A stretch of 64,000 bases of DNA from positions 124,001-188,000 of the forward strand of contig JAEEND010000025.1 in the NCBI GenBank assembly GCA_016283575.1, given 5' to 3'. The DNA comes from Lachnospiraceae bacterium (GTDB taxonomy: Bacteria; Bacillota; Clostridia; Lachnospirales; Lachnospiraceae). The notes beneath the pieces were generated by a model that saw nothing but the letters and a program-made list of their open reading frames with translations, was not told the DNA's origin and searched no databases. The translations under genes were made by a program, and so were the position numbers. Position 1 is the stretch's first letter; the number at the start of each line of letters is the position of its first letter. Of this stretch, positions 1 through 9,151 are shown in pieces.

Positions 1-673
1 CTTTGTGAGGACCCTCCACCATGGTAAGTTTTATAAATGCAAGCGCTGCGGAAAGCATCTGGGCGATTATGGTAGCAAGTGCGGCGCCGCCTACGCCTAA
101 ACCCAGTACCGCCACAAATAAAAGGTCAAGTATTGTATTTATTATGGAACTGATTATCAAGTAGTAAAGAGGTCGCTTGCTGTCGCCCATGGCTGTGAAC
201 ACGCCGCAGCATGTGTTGTACATTACATTTCCGAGTCCGCCTGCGAAGATGATGCGGAAATATAGTACAGAATTGGGCAGCACGTTTTCGGGAGTACCCA
301 TGAGCCTTAAGATCATGGGAGAAAAGACTATTCCGACCGCGGTTAACAAAAGTCCGGATAACAATCCAAAAGCAACGGCTGTGTGAACAGCGATGTGAAC
401 TGCGTTATGGTCCTTGGCACCGTATCTGTTTCCGATTATTACGGAAGCACCCATGAAAAGCCCGTTTACAAAGCCCATCATTAAGAATATGAGGCTGCCG
501 GAGGATGTAACCGCAGCAAGTGCTTCTTTTCCAAGAACATTACCTACAACCACGGAGTCCACTATGTTATAAAGCTGCTGTAATAACATCCCTAAGAAAA
601 TGGGAAGTGCAAACAGCACCATCTTTTTTTGAATAGAACCTTCAAGCATATTTAAAACAATATGCCGAATCAT
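1..673 (-). CDS. MATE family efflux transporter (N-terminal part, cut by window edge)
   Basis: Reading the minus strand from an ATG at 671-673 gives an uninterrupted polytopic protein of about 224 residues that continues past the left edge. It starts MIRHIVLNMLEGS and contains MATE features: LFALPIFLGMLLQQLYNIVD, a glycine-rich VGNVLGKEALAAVTSSGS segment, and alternating hydrophobic helices. MATE proteins export drugs or metabolites using Na+ or H+ gradients; the substrate cannot be read from sequence. The start is uncertain. The ATG at 673 lies inside a hairpin (660-689) and has AAAGGA about 15 nt upstream; the next in-frame ATG at 649 has no visible ribosome site. It follows the DUF1846 gene on the same strand by 28 nt. 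Confidence 0.9.
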   Translation of the reverse strand, partial: MIRHIVLNMLEGSIQKKMVLFALPIFLGMLLQQLYNIVDSVVVGNVLGKEALAAVTSSGSLIFLMMGFVNGLFMGASVIIGNRYGAKDHNAVHIAVHTAVAFGLLSGLLLTAVGIVFSPMILRLMGTPENVLPNSVLYFRIIFAGGLGNVMYNTCCGVFTAMGDSKRPLYYLIISSIINTILDLLFVAVLGLGVGGAALATIIAQMLSAALAFIKLTMVEGPHK

Positions 674-689
674 TTAAAATCCGGCATAT
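660..689 (-). terminator. Hairpin between the DUF1846 gene and the MATE gene
   Basis: On the minus strand ATATGCCGGAT pairs with ATTCGGCATAT (one G-U pair) around a loop of about 8 nt, followed by TGTTTT. It lies just after the DUF1846 stop, so it may terminate that gene. It also covers the first candidate MATE start codon, so it could limit MATE transcription or translation. The U-tract is weak, and partial read-through is likely. Confidence 0.55.
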
Positions 690-701
690 CCTTTCTGTAT
701 A

Positions 702-2183
702 TTAAATGTGAAATTTTTTGTTTGTTTCGTACTTGGCTTCGCTGGTAAGATGAACGCCAATCTTTTTAAATACCTTTTCATCTACAGGAGAAAGAATGAC
801 TGAGGAATGAACCTCACATCCTTTAAGCTCGGGAAGCTTTGAAAGTGCCTTAGCACTGGAGCCGTTGGTGGCTGCACTGACGGAAAGAGCGATCAGGACT
901 TCGTCGGTGTGTAATCTCGGGTTGTGGCTTCCAAGGTACTGAGTCTTGAGCGTCTGAATAGGTGTAAGAGCTTCTTTTGTAACAAGGTGAAGATCATGAT
1001 CGATCCCTGCAAGCTCTTTAAGTGCATTTATCAGGCAGGCTGCGCTGGCGCCAAGGAGGCTGCTGGTCTTACCGGTAACGATCTTTCCGTTGGGAAGCTC
1101 GATCGCAACCGCGGGATGTCCTGTCTCCTCTTCACGCTTCAGAGCTGCGGCAACAACCGCGCGATCCGCTGATGAGATATCCAGCTGTTTAAGTAAAAGT
1201 TCAAGCTTGTAAAGTGTTTCGGGAGCTTCGTTGCCTCTCTTTAAATCACAAAGCGCTGTGTAATATCTTCTGATGATCTCCTGCTTTGATGCTTCCACAC
1301 ATGCTTCATCATCCACGATGCAGTAGCCTGCCATGTTAACACCCATATCTGTGGGAGACTTGTAAGGGCTCTCTCCAAGGATTTCGGTGAAAATGGCATT
1401 TAAAACAGGGAAGATCTCGATATCGCGATTGTAGTTAACGGTGGTTTCTCCGTAAGCTTCCAAATGGAAGTGGTCGATCATGTTGACATCGTTTAAGTCT
1501 GCAGTAGCTGCTTCATAGGCGATGTTTACGGGGTGACTCAGCGGAAGATTCCAAATAGGGAAGGTTTCGAACTTGGCATATCCGGCTTTGATGCCACGCT
1601 TGTTTTCATGGTAGAGCTGTGAAAGACAGGTTGCCATCTTTCCGCTGCCGGGGCCGGGAGCCGTAACCACCACAAGGGGACGTTCGGTTTCGATGTAATC
1701 ATTCTTTCCGTAACCCGCATCGCTTACGATTAAGGGAATATTACTGGGATATCCTTCTATAGGGTAATGTAAATAAGATTTGATATTAAGAGCTGAAAGT
1801 TTCTTTCTGAATGCATCTGCCGCAGGCTGTCCCGCATATTTGGTGATAACAACACTTCCGACAAAAAGACCGACACTGGTAAAAGCATCAATGAGTCTTA
1901 AAACATCCATATCGTAGGTAATGCCAAGGTCACCGCGCTTCTTATTCTGCTCGATGGCATCCGCACCGATAACGATTACGATCTCTGCCTCGTCCTTCAT
2001 CTTAAGAAGCATCTTAAGCTTACTGTCGGGTTCAAATCCGGGCAGGACTCTTGATGCATGATAATCATCGAAGAGCTTTCCGCCGAATTCGAGATAAAGC
2101 TTATCGCCGAAAGAGGATATTCTTTCTCTGATCCGCTCAGACTGCATCGAAAGATATTTTTCATTATCAAATCCTATTCTCAT
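702..2183 (-). CDS. DUF1846 domain-containing protein
   Basis: A protein of 493 residues starting [18 protein letters not shown]. It matches the conserved DUF1846 family (COG4868) of Firmicutes in length and in motifs such as [29 protein letters not shown] and [20 protein letters not shown], a glycine-rich loop that looks nucleotide-binding. Members have solved structures, but I know of no firmly assigned reaction. The start is placed at 2183 because the ribosome site GGAGGTG lies directly before that ATG; an earlier in-frame TTG at 2195 overlaps the ribosome site. It is transcribed away from ftsH and followed by the hairpin at 660-689. Confidence 0.9.
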   Translation of the reverse strand: MRIGFDNEKYLSMQSERIRERISSFGDKLYLEFGGKLFDDYHASRVLPGFEPDSKLKMLLKMKDEAEIVIVIGADAIEQNKKRGDLGITYDMDVLRLIDAFTSVGLFVGSVVITKYAGQPAADAFRKKLSALNIKSYLHYPIEGYPSNIPLIVSDAGYGKNDYIETERPLVVVTAPGPGSGKMATCLSQLYHENKRGIKAGYAKFETFPIWNLPLSHPVNIAYEAATADLNDVNMIDHFHLEAYGETTVNYNRDIEIFPVLNAIFTEILGESPYKSPTDMGVNMAGYCIVDDEACVEASKQEIIRRYYTALCDLKRGNEAPETLYKLELLLKQLDISSADRAVVAAALKREEETGHPAVAIELPNGKIVTGKTSSLLGASAACLINALKELAGIDHDLHLVTKEALTPIQTLKTQYLGSHNPRLHTDEVLIALSVSAATNGSSAKALSKLPELKGCEVHSSVILSPVDEKVFKKIGVHLTSEAKYETNKKFHI

Positions 2184-2291
2184 GTTCACCTCCAAAATTA
2201 ACAGAGTTATTTTACTACAATTTTACCTCATTTCAAGACGTAAGATTATTATTTTTTTAGATTTTAGCAGGATTTTTTTAGAATTAATCTA

Positions 2292-2320
2292 TTGCGGAAG
2301 AATATACCCCTCTTTATAAT
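2292..2320 (+). promoter_or_regulatory. Sigma-A type promoter for ftsH-uvrC
   Basis: TTGCGG (2292-2297) and TATAAT (2315-2320) are separated by 17 nt. Transcription would start near 2327, giving a leader of about 70 nt before the ftsH ATG. The TTG of the -35 box is in frame with ftsH, but as part of a promoter it is unlikely to be the start codon. Confidence 0.7.
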
Positions 2321-2328
2321 TAAGGAAA

Positions 2329-2373
2329 GCGGTGTTAAATTCACCGCAAGGTGCGTGAATAAGCGCTTAACAC
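2329..2373 (+). promoter_or_regulatory. ftsH leader with two competing stems
   Basis: GCGGTG (2329-2334) can pair with CACCGC (2342-2347). The overlapping GTGTTAA (2332-2338) can instead pair with TTAACAC (2367-2373). The two pairings are mutually exclusive and lie in the predicted 5' leader. A regulatory role is only a possibility. Confidence 0.3.
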
Positions 2374-2396
2374 AACGAGTGAGGAAATATATATTT

Positions 2397-4418
2397 ATGA
2401 GTAATGAATCAGGAAATAACAATCAGAACAATAAAGGGCCAAACAGAGAAGGCCCGCATATAGCGCCCATGCTTATTGCGGTGCTGGTGATCCTTTTGAT
2501 AGTAAGCTACTTTTCGAGAGCACTGACCAGCGCCACCACAAGAGAGATTCCATATACGGAATTTGTGAGCATGTTGGATGAAGGAACAGTTGAAAGCGTG
2601 TTCCTTGACAGCGACAAGATCGTCATAACACCCAAGGGAGAAGGCTTAAGATCCGTAACTTATGTGACAGGTTTTGTAGAGGATGAAGAAGCACTTTCAA
2701 AAAGACTTCTCGACTCGGGAGTTGAAGTTTCGGGAAAGATACCCGATAACTCCAGCTGGCTTATATCAATAATACTTACTTACATTCTTCCCATCGTAAT
2801 TTTCTTTGTATTCATCAGTTTCTTATCAAAGAGAATGGGCGGCGGCTCCGGCATGATGGGAGTGGGCAAGTCCAATGCCAAGGTTTATGTGCAAAAAGAA
2901 ACCGGCATAACCTTCAAGGATGTTGCGGGTGAAGATGAAGCAAAAGAATCACTGGTGGAAGTGGTTGACTTCTTACATAACCCCGGAAGATACGCTAAGA
3001 TCGGTGCAAAGCTTCCTAAAGGTGCACTTCTCGTAGGACCTCCCGGAACGGGTAAGACCCTTCTTGCCAAGGCAGTAGCCGGTGAAGCTCACGTTCCCTT
3101 CTTTTCACTTACCGGTTCCGATTTCGTGGAAATGTTCGTAGGTGTGGGTGCGTCCCGTGTAAGAGACTTATTTAAGGAAGCAAGCAAGAACGCTCCCTGT
3201 ATCATATTTATCGATGAAATTGATGCCATCGGTCGTTCCCGTGATTCAAAATACGGCGGTGGCAATGAAGAAAGAGAGCAGACCCTTAACCAGCTCCTTT
3301 CCGAAATGGATGGTTTTGATTCATCCAAGGGTATTCTGGTGCTTGGTGCAACTAACAGACCTGAGATCCTTGATAAGGCCCTTCTTCGTCCCGGACGTTT
3401 TGACAGAAGAATTATCGTAGATAAGCCCGACTTAAAGGGCCGTGTGGAAATATTAAAGGTTCACGCCAAAGACGTTAAGATGGATGAAACCGTGGACTTC
3501 GATGCGATCGCTCTTGCAACCAGCGGTGCCGTAGGTTCCGACCTTGCCAACATGATCAATGAAGCTGCCATCAACGCAGTAAAAGAACACAGAGAATATG
3601 TGTGCCAGAAAGACCTGTTTGAAGCAGTTGAACAGGTACTTGTGGGTAAAGAAAAGAAAGACCGTATCATGAGCAAGGAAGAAAGAAGAATCGTATCCTA
3701 CCATGAAGTGGGACATGCCCTTCTTTCCGCATTACAGAAAAACGCGGAACCCGTTCAGAAGATTACCATCGTACCGAGGACCATGGGTGCTCTCGGTTAC
3801 GTAATGCAGGTTCCCGAAGAAGAGAAATATTTAAATTCCGAAAAAGAACTTCATGCCATCATCGTAGGATTACTTGGCGGACGTGCAGCTGAAGAAATAG
3901 TATTTGATTCAGTAACCACGGGTGCTTCCAACGATATTGAAAAGGCTACATCCCTTGCCCGTCGAATGGTTACCCAGTACGGTATGAGCAAGAGATTCGG
4001 ACTCATGGGTCTTGAAACCGTTGAAAGCAGATACCTTGATGGTCGCGCCGCTCTTACCTGCAGCGATGCAACTGCCGCAGGCATTGATGAAGAAGTAATG
4101 ACAATCCTTAAAGACAGCTATGAAGAAGCTAAGAGCCTTCTTCTTGAAAACAGAGAAGTCTTAGATAAGATTGCTGAACACTTAATAGAAAAAGAAACAA
4201 TTACCGGTAAGGAATTCATGGAAATCTTCAGACGTGAGAAAGGACTTCCCGATCCTGAGGAAGAAAAGAAAGAAGAGAAATCCGAAACCGAAGAAGCTGC
4301 TGAAACTAAAGAAGCAACCGAAACTAAAGAAGCTGCTGAAACTAAAGAAGCTTCTGAAAATAAAGAATCTTCCGAAGCTGAAGCAGTGAAGGAAGAAACA
4401 ACGGAGGAAAATGTTTAA
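2397..4418 (+). CDS. ftsH: ATP-dependent zinc metalloprotease FtsH
   Basis: A membrane-anchored AAA+ protease of 673 residues that unfolds and degrades membrane and regulatory proteins. Two membrane segments near residues 22-43 and 120-145 flank a small outer domain. The AAA domain has Walker A GPPGTGKT (about 214-221), Walker B IIFIDEID, and the second region of homology ATNRPEILDKALLRPGRFDR. The M41 peptidase domain has the zinc site HEVGH (about 436-440). The start at 2397 follows GAGGAAA. The C-terminus is an acidic, lysine-rich tail of about 60 residues that contains four tandem 18-nt repeats (ETKEAA-like). The 3' end overlaps uvrC by 8 nt, so the two genes are probably translationally coupled. 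Confidence 0.97.
   Translation: MSNESGNNNQNNKGPNREGPHIAPMLIAVLVILLIVSYFSRALTSATTREIPYTEFVSMLDEGTVESVFLDSDKIVITPKGEGLRSVTYVTGFVEDEEALSKRLLDSGVEVSGKIPDNSSWLISIILTYILPIVIFFVFISFLSKRMGGGSGMMGVGKSNAKVYVQKETGITFKDVAGEDEAKESLVEVVDFLHNPGRYAKIGAKLPKGALLVGPPGTGKTLLAKAVAGEAHVPFFSLTGSDFVEMFVGVGASRVRDLFKEASKNAPCIIFIDEIDAIGRSRDSKYGGGNEEREQTLNQLLSEMDGFDSSKGILVLGATNRPEILDKALLRPGRFDRRIIVDKPDLKGRVEILKVHAKDVKMDETVDFDAIALATSGAVGSDLANMINEAAINAVKEHREYVCQKDLFEAVEQVLVGKEKKDRIMSKEERRIVSYHEVGHALLSALQKNAEPVQKITIVPRTMGALGYVMQVPEEEKYLNSEKELHAIIVGLLGGRAAEEIVFDSVTTGASNDIEKATSLARRMVTQYGMSKRFGLMGLETVESRYLDGRAALTCSDATAAGIDEEVMTILKDSYEEAKSLLLENREVLDKIAEHLIEKETITGKEFMEIFRREKGLPDPEEEKKEEKSETEEAAETKEATETKEAAETKEASENKESSEAEAVKEETTEENV
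4302..4373 (+). repeat. Four tandem 18-nt repeats in the ftsH tail
   Basis: Four consecutive 18-nt units beginning at 4302, 4320, 4338 and 4356, each starting GAAACTAAAGAAGC or a close variant, encode ETKEAT, ETKEAA, ETKEAS and ENKESS. The first three differ only in the last codons. Copy number could vary by replication slippage without breaking the frame. Confidence 0.85.
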
Positions 4419-6282
4419 CATTCCCGAAGAGCTCAGTAAACTCCCGCATAAACCGGGAGTTTACCTGATGCATGATGCTAATGATAATATTATCTACGTA
4501 GGTAAGGCCGTAAATCTGTTTAACAGGGTTCGGTCTTATTTTCGCGCTTCCACCAAGAAAACCGTCAAAATAGAAAGAATGGTCTCCCTGATCGATCACT
4601 TTGAATATATCGTGGTGGATTCAGAGTTGGAAGCTTTAGTTCTGGAAAATAACTTAATCAAAGAATATAATCCCAAATACAATACCCTTCTTAAAGATTC
4701 AAAAACCTATCCTTATATTAAAGTATCAATGGGCGATGACTTTCCAAAGATTTCCATGGTAAGACGTACCGGCAAAGATAAGTCCCGTTATTTCGGTCCA
4801 TACACAAGTGCCAATGCAGTGAATGATACTATCGAGCTTTTGAATGCCACATACGGACTTCGAAGCTGCAATAAAAAATGCGCCGAAGGGGTGGAAATAG
4901 ACAGACCGTGTCTTAACTTTCACATGGAGCGTTGTATGGCGCCCTGTCGCGGATGCGTTTCAAAAGAAGAATACATGAGCAGAGTGGACCAGGCACTCGA
5001 TTTCCTGAACGGAAATGACAAATCCATCTTAAAGAATCTTCGGGACAAAATGGATGCAGCTTCAGAGAACTTAAACTTTGAAGATGCCATTAAATATAGA
5101 GAGCTTTTGGAAAACGCCACCAGAATCATAGAGCGCCAGAAGATCACGGATTCCGATGAAGAGGACCGTGATATCATAGGTATTTCCAAGGACGACGAAG
5201 ATGCGGTGGTACAGGTTTTCTTTATCCGTAACGGCAAGATGATAGGAAGGGAACATCATCACATCCCCGAGATTCAGGGACTTACCAAAAAAGAGATCCT
5301 TACGGAATTTGTGAAGAGATATTATACGGGAACTCCCTTTGTACCAAGGGAGATCATGCTTCCCATGGAGATAGATGAAGAAGATGCCATAGCAGAATGG
5401 CTTTCTTTTGTGAAGGGAAAGAAAGTAAAGCTTCTTATTCCCAAGATCGGACAAAAAGAAAAGCTGGTGGAGCTTGCCAATAAGAACGCATCAATAGTGT
5501 TAAACAAGGACAGAGAAAAGCTTATTCTTGAAGAAAAGCGCACAAAGGGTGCAATTACAGAGCTTGGAGATCTGCTTGATATGCCCGGTCTCAGCAGAGT
5601 GGAAGCCTATGATATTTCCAATACCAACGGTTTCCAGAATGTTGGTTCCATGGTGGTATTTGAAGGCGGTAAACCTGTTAAGGGTGACTACCGAAAGTTT
5701 AGAATTAAAACCGTATCGGGCCCCGATGATTATGCTTGCATGCATGAAGTCTTGACCCGTCGATTTACTCATGGATTTGAAGAACAGAGAAAGCTGTCCG
5801 ATGAGAACCTTGAAAAGGATTACGGAAGCTTTGCCCGCTTCCCGGATCTCATACTAATGGATGGCGGCCGGGGTCAGGTAAATATAGCATTAAAAGTTCT
5901 TAACGAACTTAATGTAAACATCCCTGTCTGCGGTATGGTAAAGGATGATAATCATAATACCCGCGGCCTCTACGTTGACGGAAAAGAAATAGATATAGAT
6001 AAGAGGTCCGAAAGCTTTAAGCTCATCACAAGGATACAGGACGAAGCCCACAGATTTGCAATAGAATATCATAAGAGTCTTCGCGAAAAGAGGCAGGTCC
6101 ATTCCGTGCTCGAGGATATTCCGGGAGTCGGTGAAAAGAGACGTCTTGCTCTTATGAGAAGATTCAAGTCCATTGATGATATAAAAGAAGCGGATATTAC
6201 GGCACTTTCCGCGGTGGATGGCATGAATAAAGCTTCCGCCGAAGCTGTTTATAATTTTTTTCACACAGACTTTTCTAAGTAA
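4411..6282 (+). CDS. uvrC: Excinuclease ABC subunit C (UvrC)
   Basis: The nuclease of nucleotide excision repair, cutting DNA on both sides of lesions recognised by UvrAB; 623 residues, a usual length. The N-terminal GIY-YIG domain (KPGVYLMHDANDNIIYVGKA, residues 13-32) makes the 3' cut. A cysteine cluster follows (CNKKC, CLNFHMERCMAPCRGC), then the UVR motif NFEDAIKYRELLE, the RNase H-like nuclease region (VEAYDISNTNGFQNVGSMVV, LILMDGGRGQVNIA) and a C-terminal helix-hairpin-helix (DIPGVGEKRRLALMRRF). The start has the ribosome site GGAGGAAA inside the 3' end of ftsH. Co-transcription with ftsH is likely. Confidence 0.97.
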   Translation: MFNIPEELSKLPHKPGVYLMHDANDNIIYVGKAVNLFNRVRSYFRASTKKTVKIERMVSLIDHFEYIVVDSELEALVLENNLIKEYNPKYNTLLKDSKTYPYIKVSMGDDFPKISMVRRTGKDKSRYFGPYTSANAVNDTIELLNATYGLRSCNKKCAEGVEIDRPCLNFHMERCMAPCRGCVSKEEYMSRVDQALDFLNGNDKSILKNLRDKMDAASENLNFEDAIKYRELLENATRIIERQKITDSDEEDRDIIGISKDDEDAVVQVFFIRNGKMIGREHHHIPEIQGLTKKEILTEFVKRYYTGTPFVPREIMLPMEIDEEDAIAEWLSFVKGKKVKLLIPKIGQKEKLVELANKNASIVLNKDREKLILEEKRTKGAITELGDLLDMPGLSRVEAYDISNTNGFQNVGSMVVFEGGKPVKGDYRKFRIKTVSGPDDYACMHEVLTRRFTHGFEEQRKLSDENLEKDYGSFARFPDLILMDGGRGQVNIALKVLNELNVNIPVCGMVKDDNHNTRGLYVDGKEIDIDKRSESFKLITRIQDEAHRFAIEYHKSLREKRQVHSVLEDIPGVGEKRRLALMRRFKSIDDIKEADITALSAVDGMNKASAEAVYNFFHTDFSK

Positions 6283-6337
6283 CTGTAATTGTGATACACT
6301 GAAATTCAGGGAAAACTTCTAGAACGGAGGGTTATTT

Positions 6338-7273
6338 ATGGCATCTGTTGCATTAGCACAAATAATTGAAAAGATGAAACTTGAGAATGTCACTCCCGAA
6401 GTAGACATTTCAAAGATTAAGATCAAGCAGCCCGATATAAACAGACCTGCTCTTCAGATCGCAGGATATTTTGAGCACTTCGACGCAGCCCGTCTTCAGA
6501 TCATAGGTTTCGTAGAATATACCTATATGGAGAGCTTAAGCGTTAAAAAGAAAAAAGAAGCATATGAGCAGCTTCTTTCTTATGAGATCCCCGCGGTGGT
6601 TTTCTGCAGAGAATTAGTACCCGACGATATATTTAAAGAAACAGCGATACGTCACAATATACCCGTGCTTATCACCAAGAAGTCCACATCCGATTTCATG
6701 GCAGAGATAATCAGATGGCTTAATGTCAAGCTTGCTCCCTGTATTTCGGTTCACGGTGTATTGGTGGATGTTTACGGTGAAGGCGTTCTTATTACGGGTG
6801 AATCCGGTATCGGTAAGTCGGAAGCCGCTCTTGAACTCATAAAGAGAGGTCATCGTCTTGTAACGGATGACGTTGTAGAAATAAGAAAAGTCAGCGATGA
6901 TACACTTATCGGATCAGCTCCCGATGTTACGAAGAACTTTATCGAGCTTCGCGGTATCGGTATCGTGGATGTAAAGGCATTGTTCGGTGTATCCAGTGTC
7001 AAGGATACTCAGGCAATCGACCTTGTCATCAGACTTGAAGAATGGAATAAAGATAAAGAATATGACAGACTCGGTCTTGAAGAAGAATATACGGAATATC
7101 TCGGCAACAAAGTTGTGTGCCATAACATTCCCATAAGGCCCGGTCGAAACCTTGCGGTTATCTGTGAATCCGCAGCGGTTAACTACAGGCAGAAGAAAAT
7201 GGGTTACAACGCAACCCAGGAATTATATAAGAGAATTCAGCAGAATTTCAATAATAAGAGAGACGAGGATTAA
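6338..7273 (+). CDS. hprK: HPr kinase/phosphorylase (HprK)
   Basis: A bifunctional enzyme that phosphorylates and dephosphorylates Ser46 of HPr-family proteins, the core signal of carbon catabolite repression in Firmicutes. Of 311 residues, the C-terminal half carries the P-loop GESGIGKSE (about 153-161), the segment LVTDDVVEIRK and the HprK/P signature region ELRGIGIVDVKALFGV. The N-terminal domain is of the HprK type. CGGAGG precedes the ATG. It begins a tightly spaced run hprK-glk-murB-rapZ-whiA-crh-like. Its likely substrates include the two histidine-less HPr-like proteins in this window, whose Ser46 motifs are intact. Confidence 0.96.
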   Translation: MASVALAQIIEKMKLENVTPEVDISKIKIKQPDINRPALQIAGYFEHFDAARLQIIGFVEYTYMESLSVKKKKEAYEQLLSYEIPAVVFCRELVPDDIFKETAIRHNIPVLITKKSTSDFMAEIIRWLNVKLAPCISVHGVLVDVYGEGVLITGESGIGKSEAALELIKRGHRLVTDDVVEIRKVSDDTLIGSAPDVTKNFIELRGIGIVDVKALFGVSSVKDTQAIDLVIRLEEWNKDKEYDRLGLEEEYTEYLGNKVVCHNIPIRPGRNLAVICESAAVNYRQKKMGYNATQELYKRIQQNFNNKRDED

Positions 7274-7276
7274 AAA

Positions 7277-8215
7277 ATGGCTAAGTACGTATTTGGAGTT
7301 GATGTAGGGGGAACTACAGTAAAGATCGGTTTACTTGATGAAACCGGAAAGCTTCTTGAAAAGTGGGAGATCAAGACCCGCACAGAGAATAATGGTGAAA
7401 ACATTCTTCCCGATGTGGCAGCATCCCTTAATGCAAAGCTTCAGGAAAAGAAAATTGATAAAAGCGATGTTATCGGTGTTGGTGTAGGCGTACCCGGACC
7501 CGTAGATTCGGAAGGCACCGTTCATAAGGCAGTAAACCTTAACTGGGGAGAATTCAGCGTAAGCGATACTCTTTCAAAGCTCACAGGTTTAAAAGCAACA
7601 GCAGGTAATGATGCTAATGTTGCGGCTCTCGGCGAAATGTGGCAGGGCGGCGGCAAGGGCATTAAGAACCAGGTAATGGTAACTCTTGGTACCGGTGTAG
7701 GCGGCGGAATCATCGTAGACGGAAAGATCCTTGCAGGTTTCTCCGGAGCCGGCGGAGAGATCGGTCATATGCATGTGGAAGACAATGAAGAAAAAGCATG
7801 CGGCTGTGGAAATCACGGATGTTTTGAACAGTATACATCAGCAACGGGAATCACCAGAATGGCAGAAAGACATTTTGCCGCATGGAATAAAGAAACCGTT
7901 CTTAAGCAGGGTAACATCAATGCAAAGACAGTATTTGACGGATACAAAGAAGGCGATGCTCTTTGCAAAGAGATCGTTGCTGAATTCGGTGAATATTTCG
8001 GAAAGGGTCTTGCTACCATTGCTTCCGTATTAAATCCCGAAGCTTTCGTAATCGGTGGAGGCGTTTCCAAAGCCGGTCAGTGCGTAATTGATGCAGCAGT
8101 ACCTTCTTTTGAAAAATATGCATTTCCCGGTGCGGTAAAGAATTGTAAGATGCTTCTTGCAACTCTCGGTAACGACGCCGGAATGTACGGAGCTGCAAAA
8201 CTTGTAATTGGTTAA
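7277..8215 (+). CDS. glk: ROK family glucokinase
   Basis: Phosphorylates glucose with ATP at the entry to glycolysis. The 312-residue protein has the ROK phosphate-binding start DVGGTTVKIGLLDE, the sugar site region GNDANVAALGE, the glycine motif TLGTGVGGGIIVDG and the zinc-binding cysteine cluster CGCGNHGCFEQYTS typical of ROK kinases. It lies 3 nt after hprK. Its place between HprK and envelope genes suggests linkage to carbon sensing. Other sugar kinases share the ROK fold, so the substrate is inferred from the family branch. Confidence 0.9.
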   Translation: MAKYVFGVDVGGTTVKIGLLDETGKLLEKWEIKTRTENNGENILPDVAASLNAKLQEKKIDKSDVIGVGVGVPGPVDSEGTVHKAVNLNWGEFSVSDTLSKLTGLKATAGNDANVAALGEMWQGGGKGIKNQVMVTLGTGVGGGIIVDGKILAGFSGAGGEIGHMHVEDNEEKACGCGNHGCFEQYTSATGITRMAERHFAAWNKETVLKQGNINAKTVFDGYKEGDALCKEIVAEFGEYFGKGLATIASVLNPEAFVIGGGVSKAGQCVIDAAVPSFEKYAFPGAVKNCKMLLATLGNDAGMYGAAKLVIG

Positions 8216-8227
8216 GGAGTGTTCTAA

Positions 8228-9142
8228 TTGAAACAGGAACATGTAATTAAGATAAAAGAAATAATGAATCATAAAAGTGTGCAGGAAACCGTTTATCTGA
8301 AGGATCACACAACCTTCAGGGTAGGGGGTCCTGCATCCCTTTTTGTAGAAGCAGATAATATAGATGAGCTTAAAGCTCTCATGTCATATATCTACGAAGA
8401 AGAGGTGCCCTACTTTATTCTCGGTAACGGAAGCAATCTGTTAGTATCGGACAGAGGCTTTGACGGAGTGGTAATTAAGCTTACGGGAGATTTTACGGGA
8501 TTAACCGTTGAAGATAACGAGATTACGGCATATGCTTCGGTGCCCCTTTCCAAAGTATGCTTGGAAGCTTCCAATAACAGTCTCACCGGCCTTGAATTTG
8601 CGTATGGTATTCCGGGCTCCGTAGGCGGCGCAATGGTAATGAATGCCGGAGCCTATGACGGAGAAATGTCCTTTGTAGTTAAGACCGTGGATGTTCTTAC
8701 TGAAGACTGTGAAGTAAAGACTCTTACCAAAGAAGAGCTTGAGTTCGGATACAGGACCAGTATCTTCAAAAAAGAAAATCTTATCGCCCTTAAGACGGTA
8801 TTTTCACTTAAGAAGGGAAGTTTTGAAGATATTAATGCTAAAATGCAGGATTTTCTTGAAAGAAGAAGATCAAAGCAGCCCCTGGAATTTCCAAGCGCGG
8901 GAAGTACCTTTAAGCGTCCCGAGGGAAATTTTGCGGGAAAGCTTATTATGGAAGCAGGACTATCGGGCTACAGAGTGGGCGGAGCATCCGTTTCAGTAAA
9001 GCATTGCGGATTTGTTGTTAATGATAAAAACGGCACAGCCGACGACATAAATAAAGTAATAAAAGATGTGCAGGCAGAAGTTAAGAGACAGACAGATATA
9101 ATGCTTGAGCCTGAAGTAATTCGCGTAGGTCTGTTTGATTAG
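8228..9142 (+). CDS. murB: UDP-N-acetylmuramate dehydrogenase (MurB)
   Basis: Reduces UDP-GlcNAc-enolpyruvate to UDP-MurNAc with NADPH and FAD in peptidoglycan precursor synthesis. At 304 residues it shows the FAD-binding segments LGNGSNLLVSDRGFDGVVIK and GIPGSVGGAMVMNAGAYDGE, the catalytic-serine region SAGSTFKRPEGNFAGKLI and the late acid EPEVIRVG. The start is a TTG at 8228 supported by AAGGAG eight nt upstream. It is 12 nt from glk and 9 nt from rapZ, in line with one operon. Confidence 0.96.
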   Translation: MKQEHVIKIKEIMNHKSVQETVYLKDHTTFRVGGPASLFVEADNIDELKALMSYIYEEEVPYFILGNGSNLLVSDRGFDGVVIKLTGDFTGLTVEDNEITAYASVPLSKVCLEASNNSLTGLEFAYGIPGSVGGAMVMNAGAYDGEMSFVVKTVDVLTEDCEVKTLTKEELEFGYRTSIFKKENLIALKTVFSLKKGSFEDINAKMQDFLERRRSKQPLEFPSAGSTFKRPEGNFAGKLIMEAGLSGYRVGGASVSVKHCGFVVNDKNGTADDINKVIKDVQAEVKRQTDIMLEPEVIRVGLFD

Positions 9143-9151
9143 GAGATTTTT

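Noticed and set aside
667-684. Five-codon minicistron (MPDFK) overlapping the MATE start in ATGA
   Set aside because: Its ribosome site would be only 1-2 nt from the start codon, too close for translation to be credible.
4182-4421. Minus-strand Phe/Ser-rich open frame opposite the ftsH tail
   Set aside because: It arises from reading the GAA/AAA-rich repeat backwards; not a gene.
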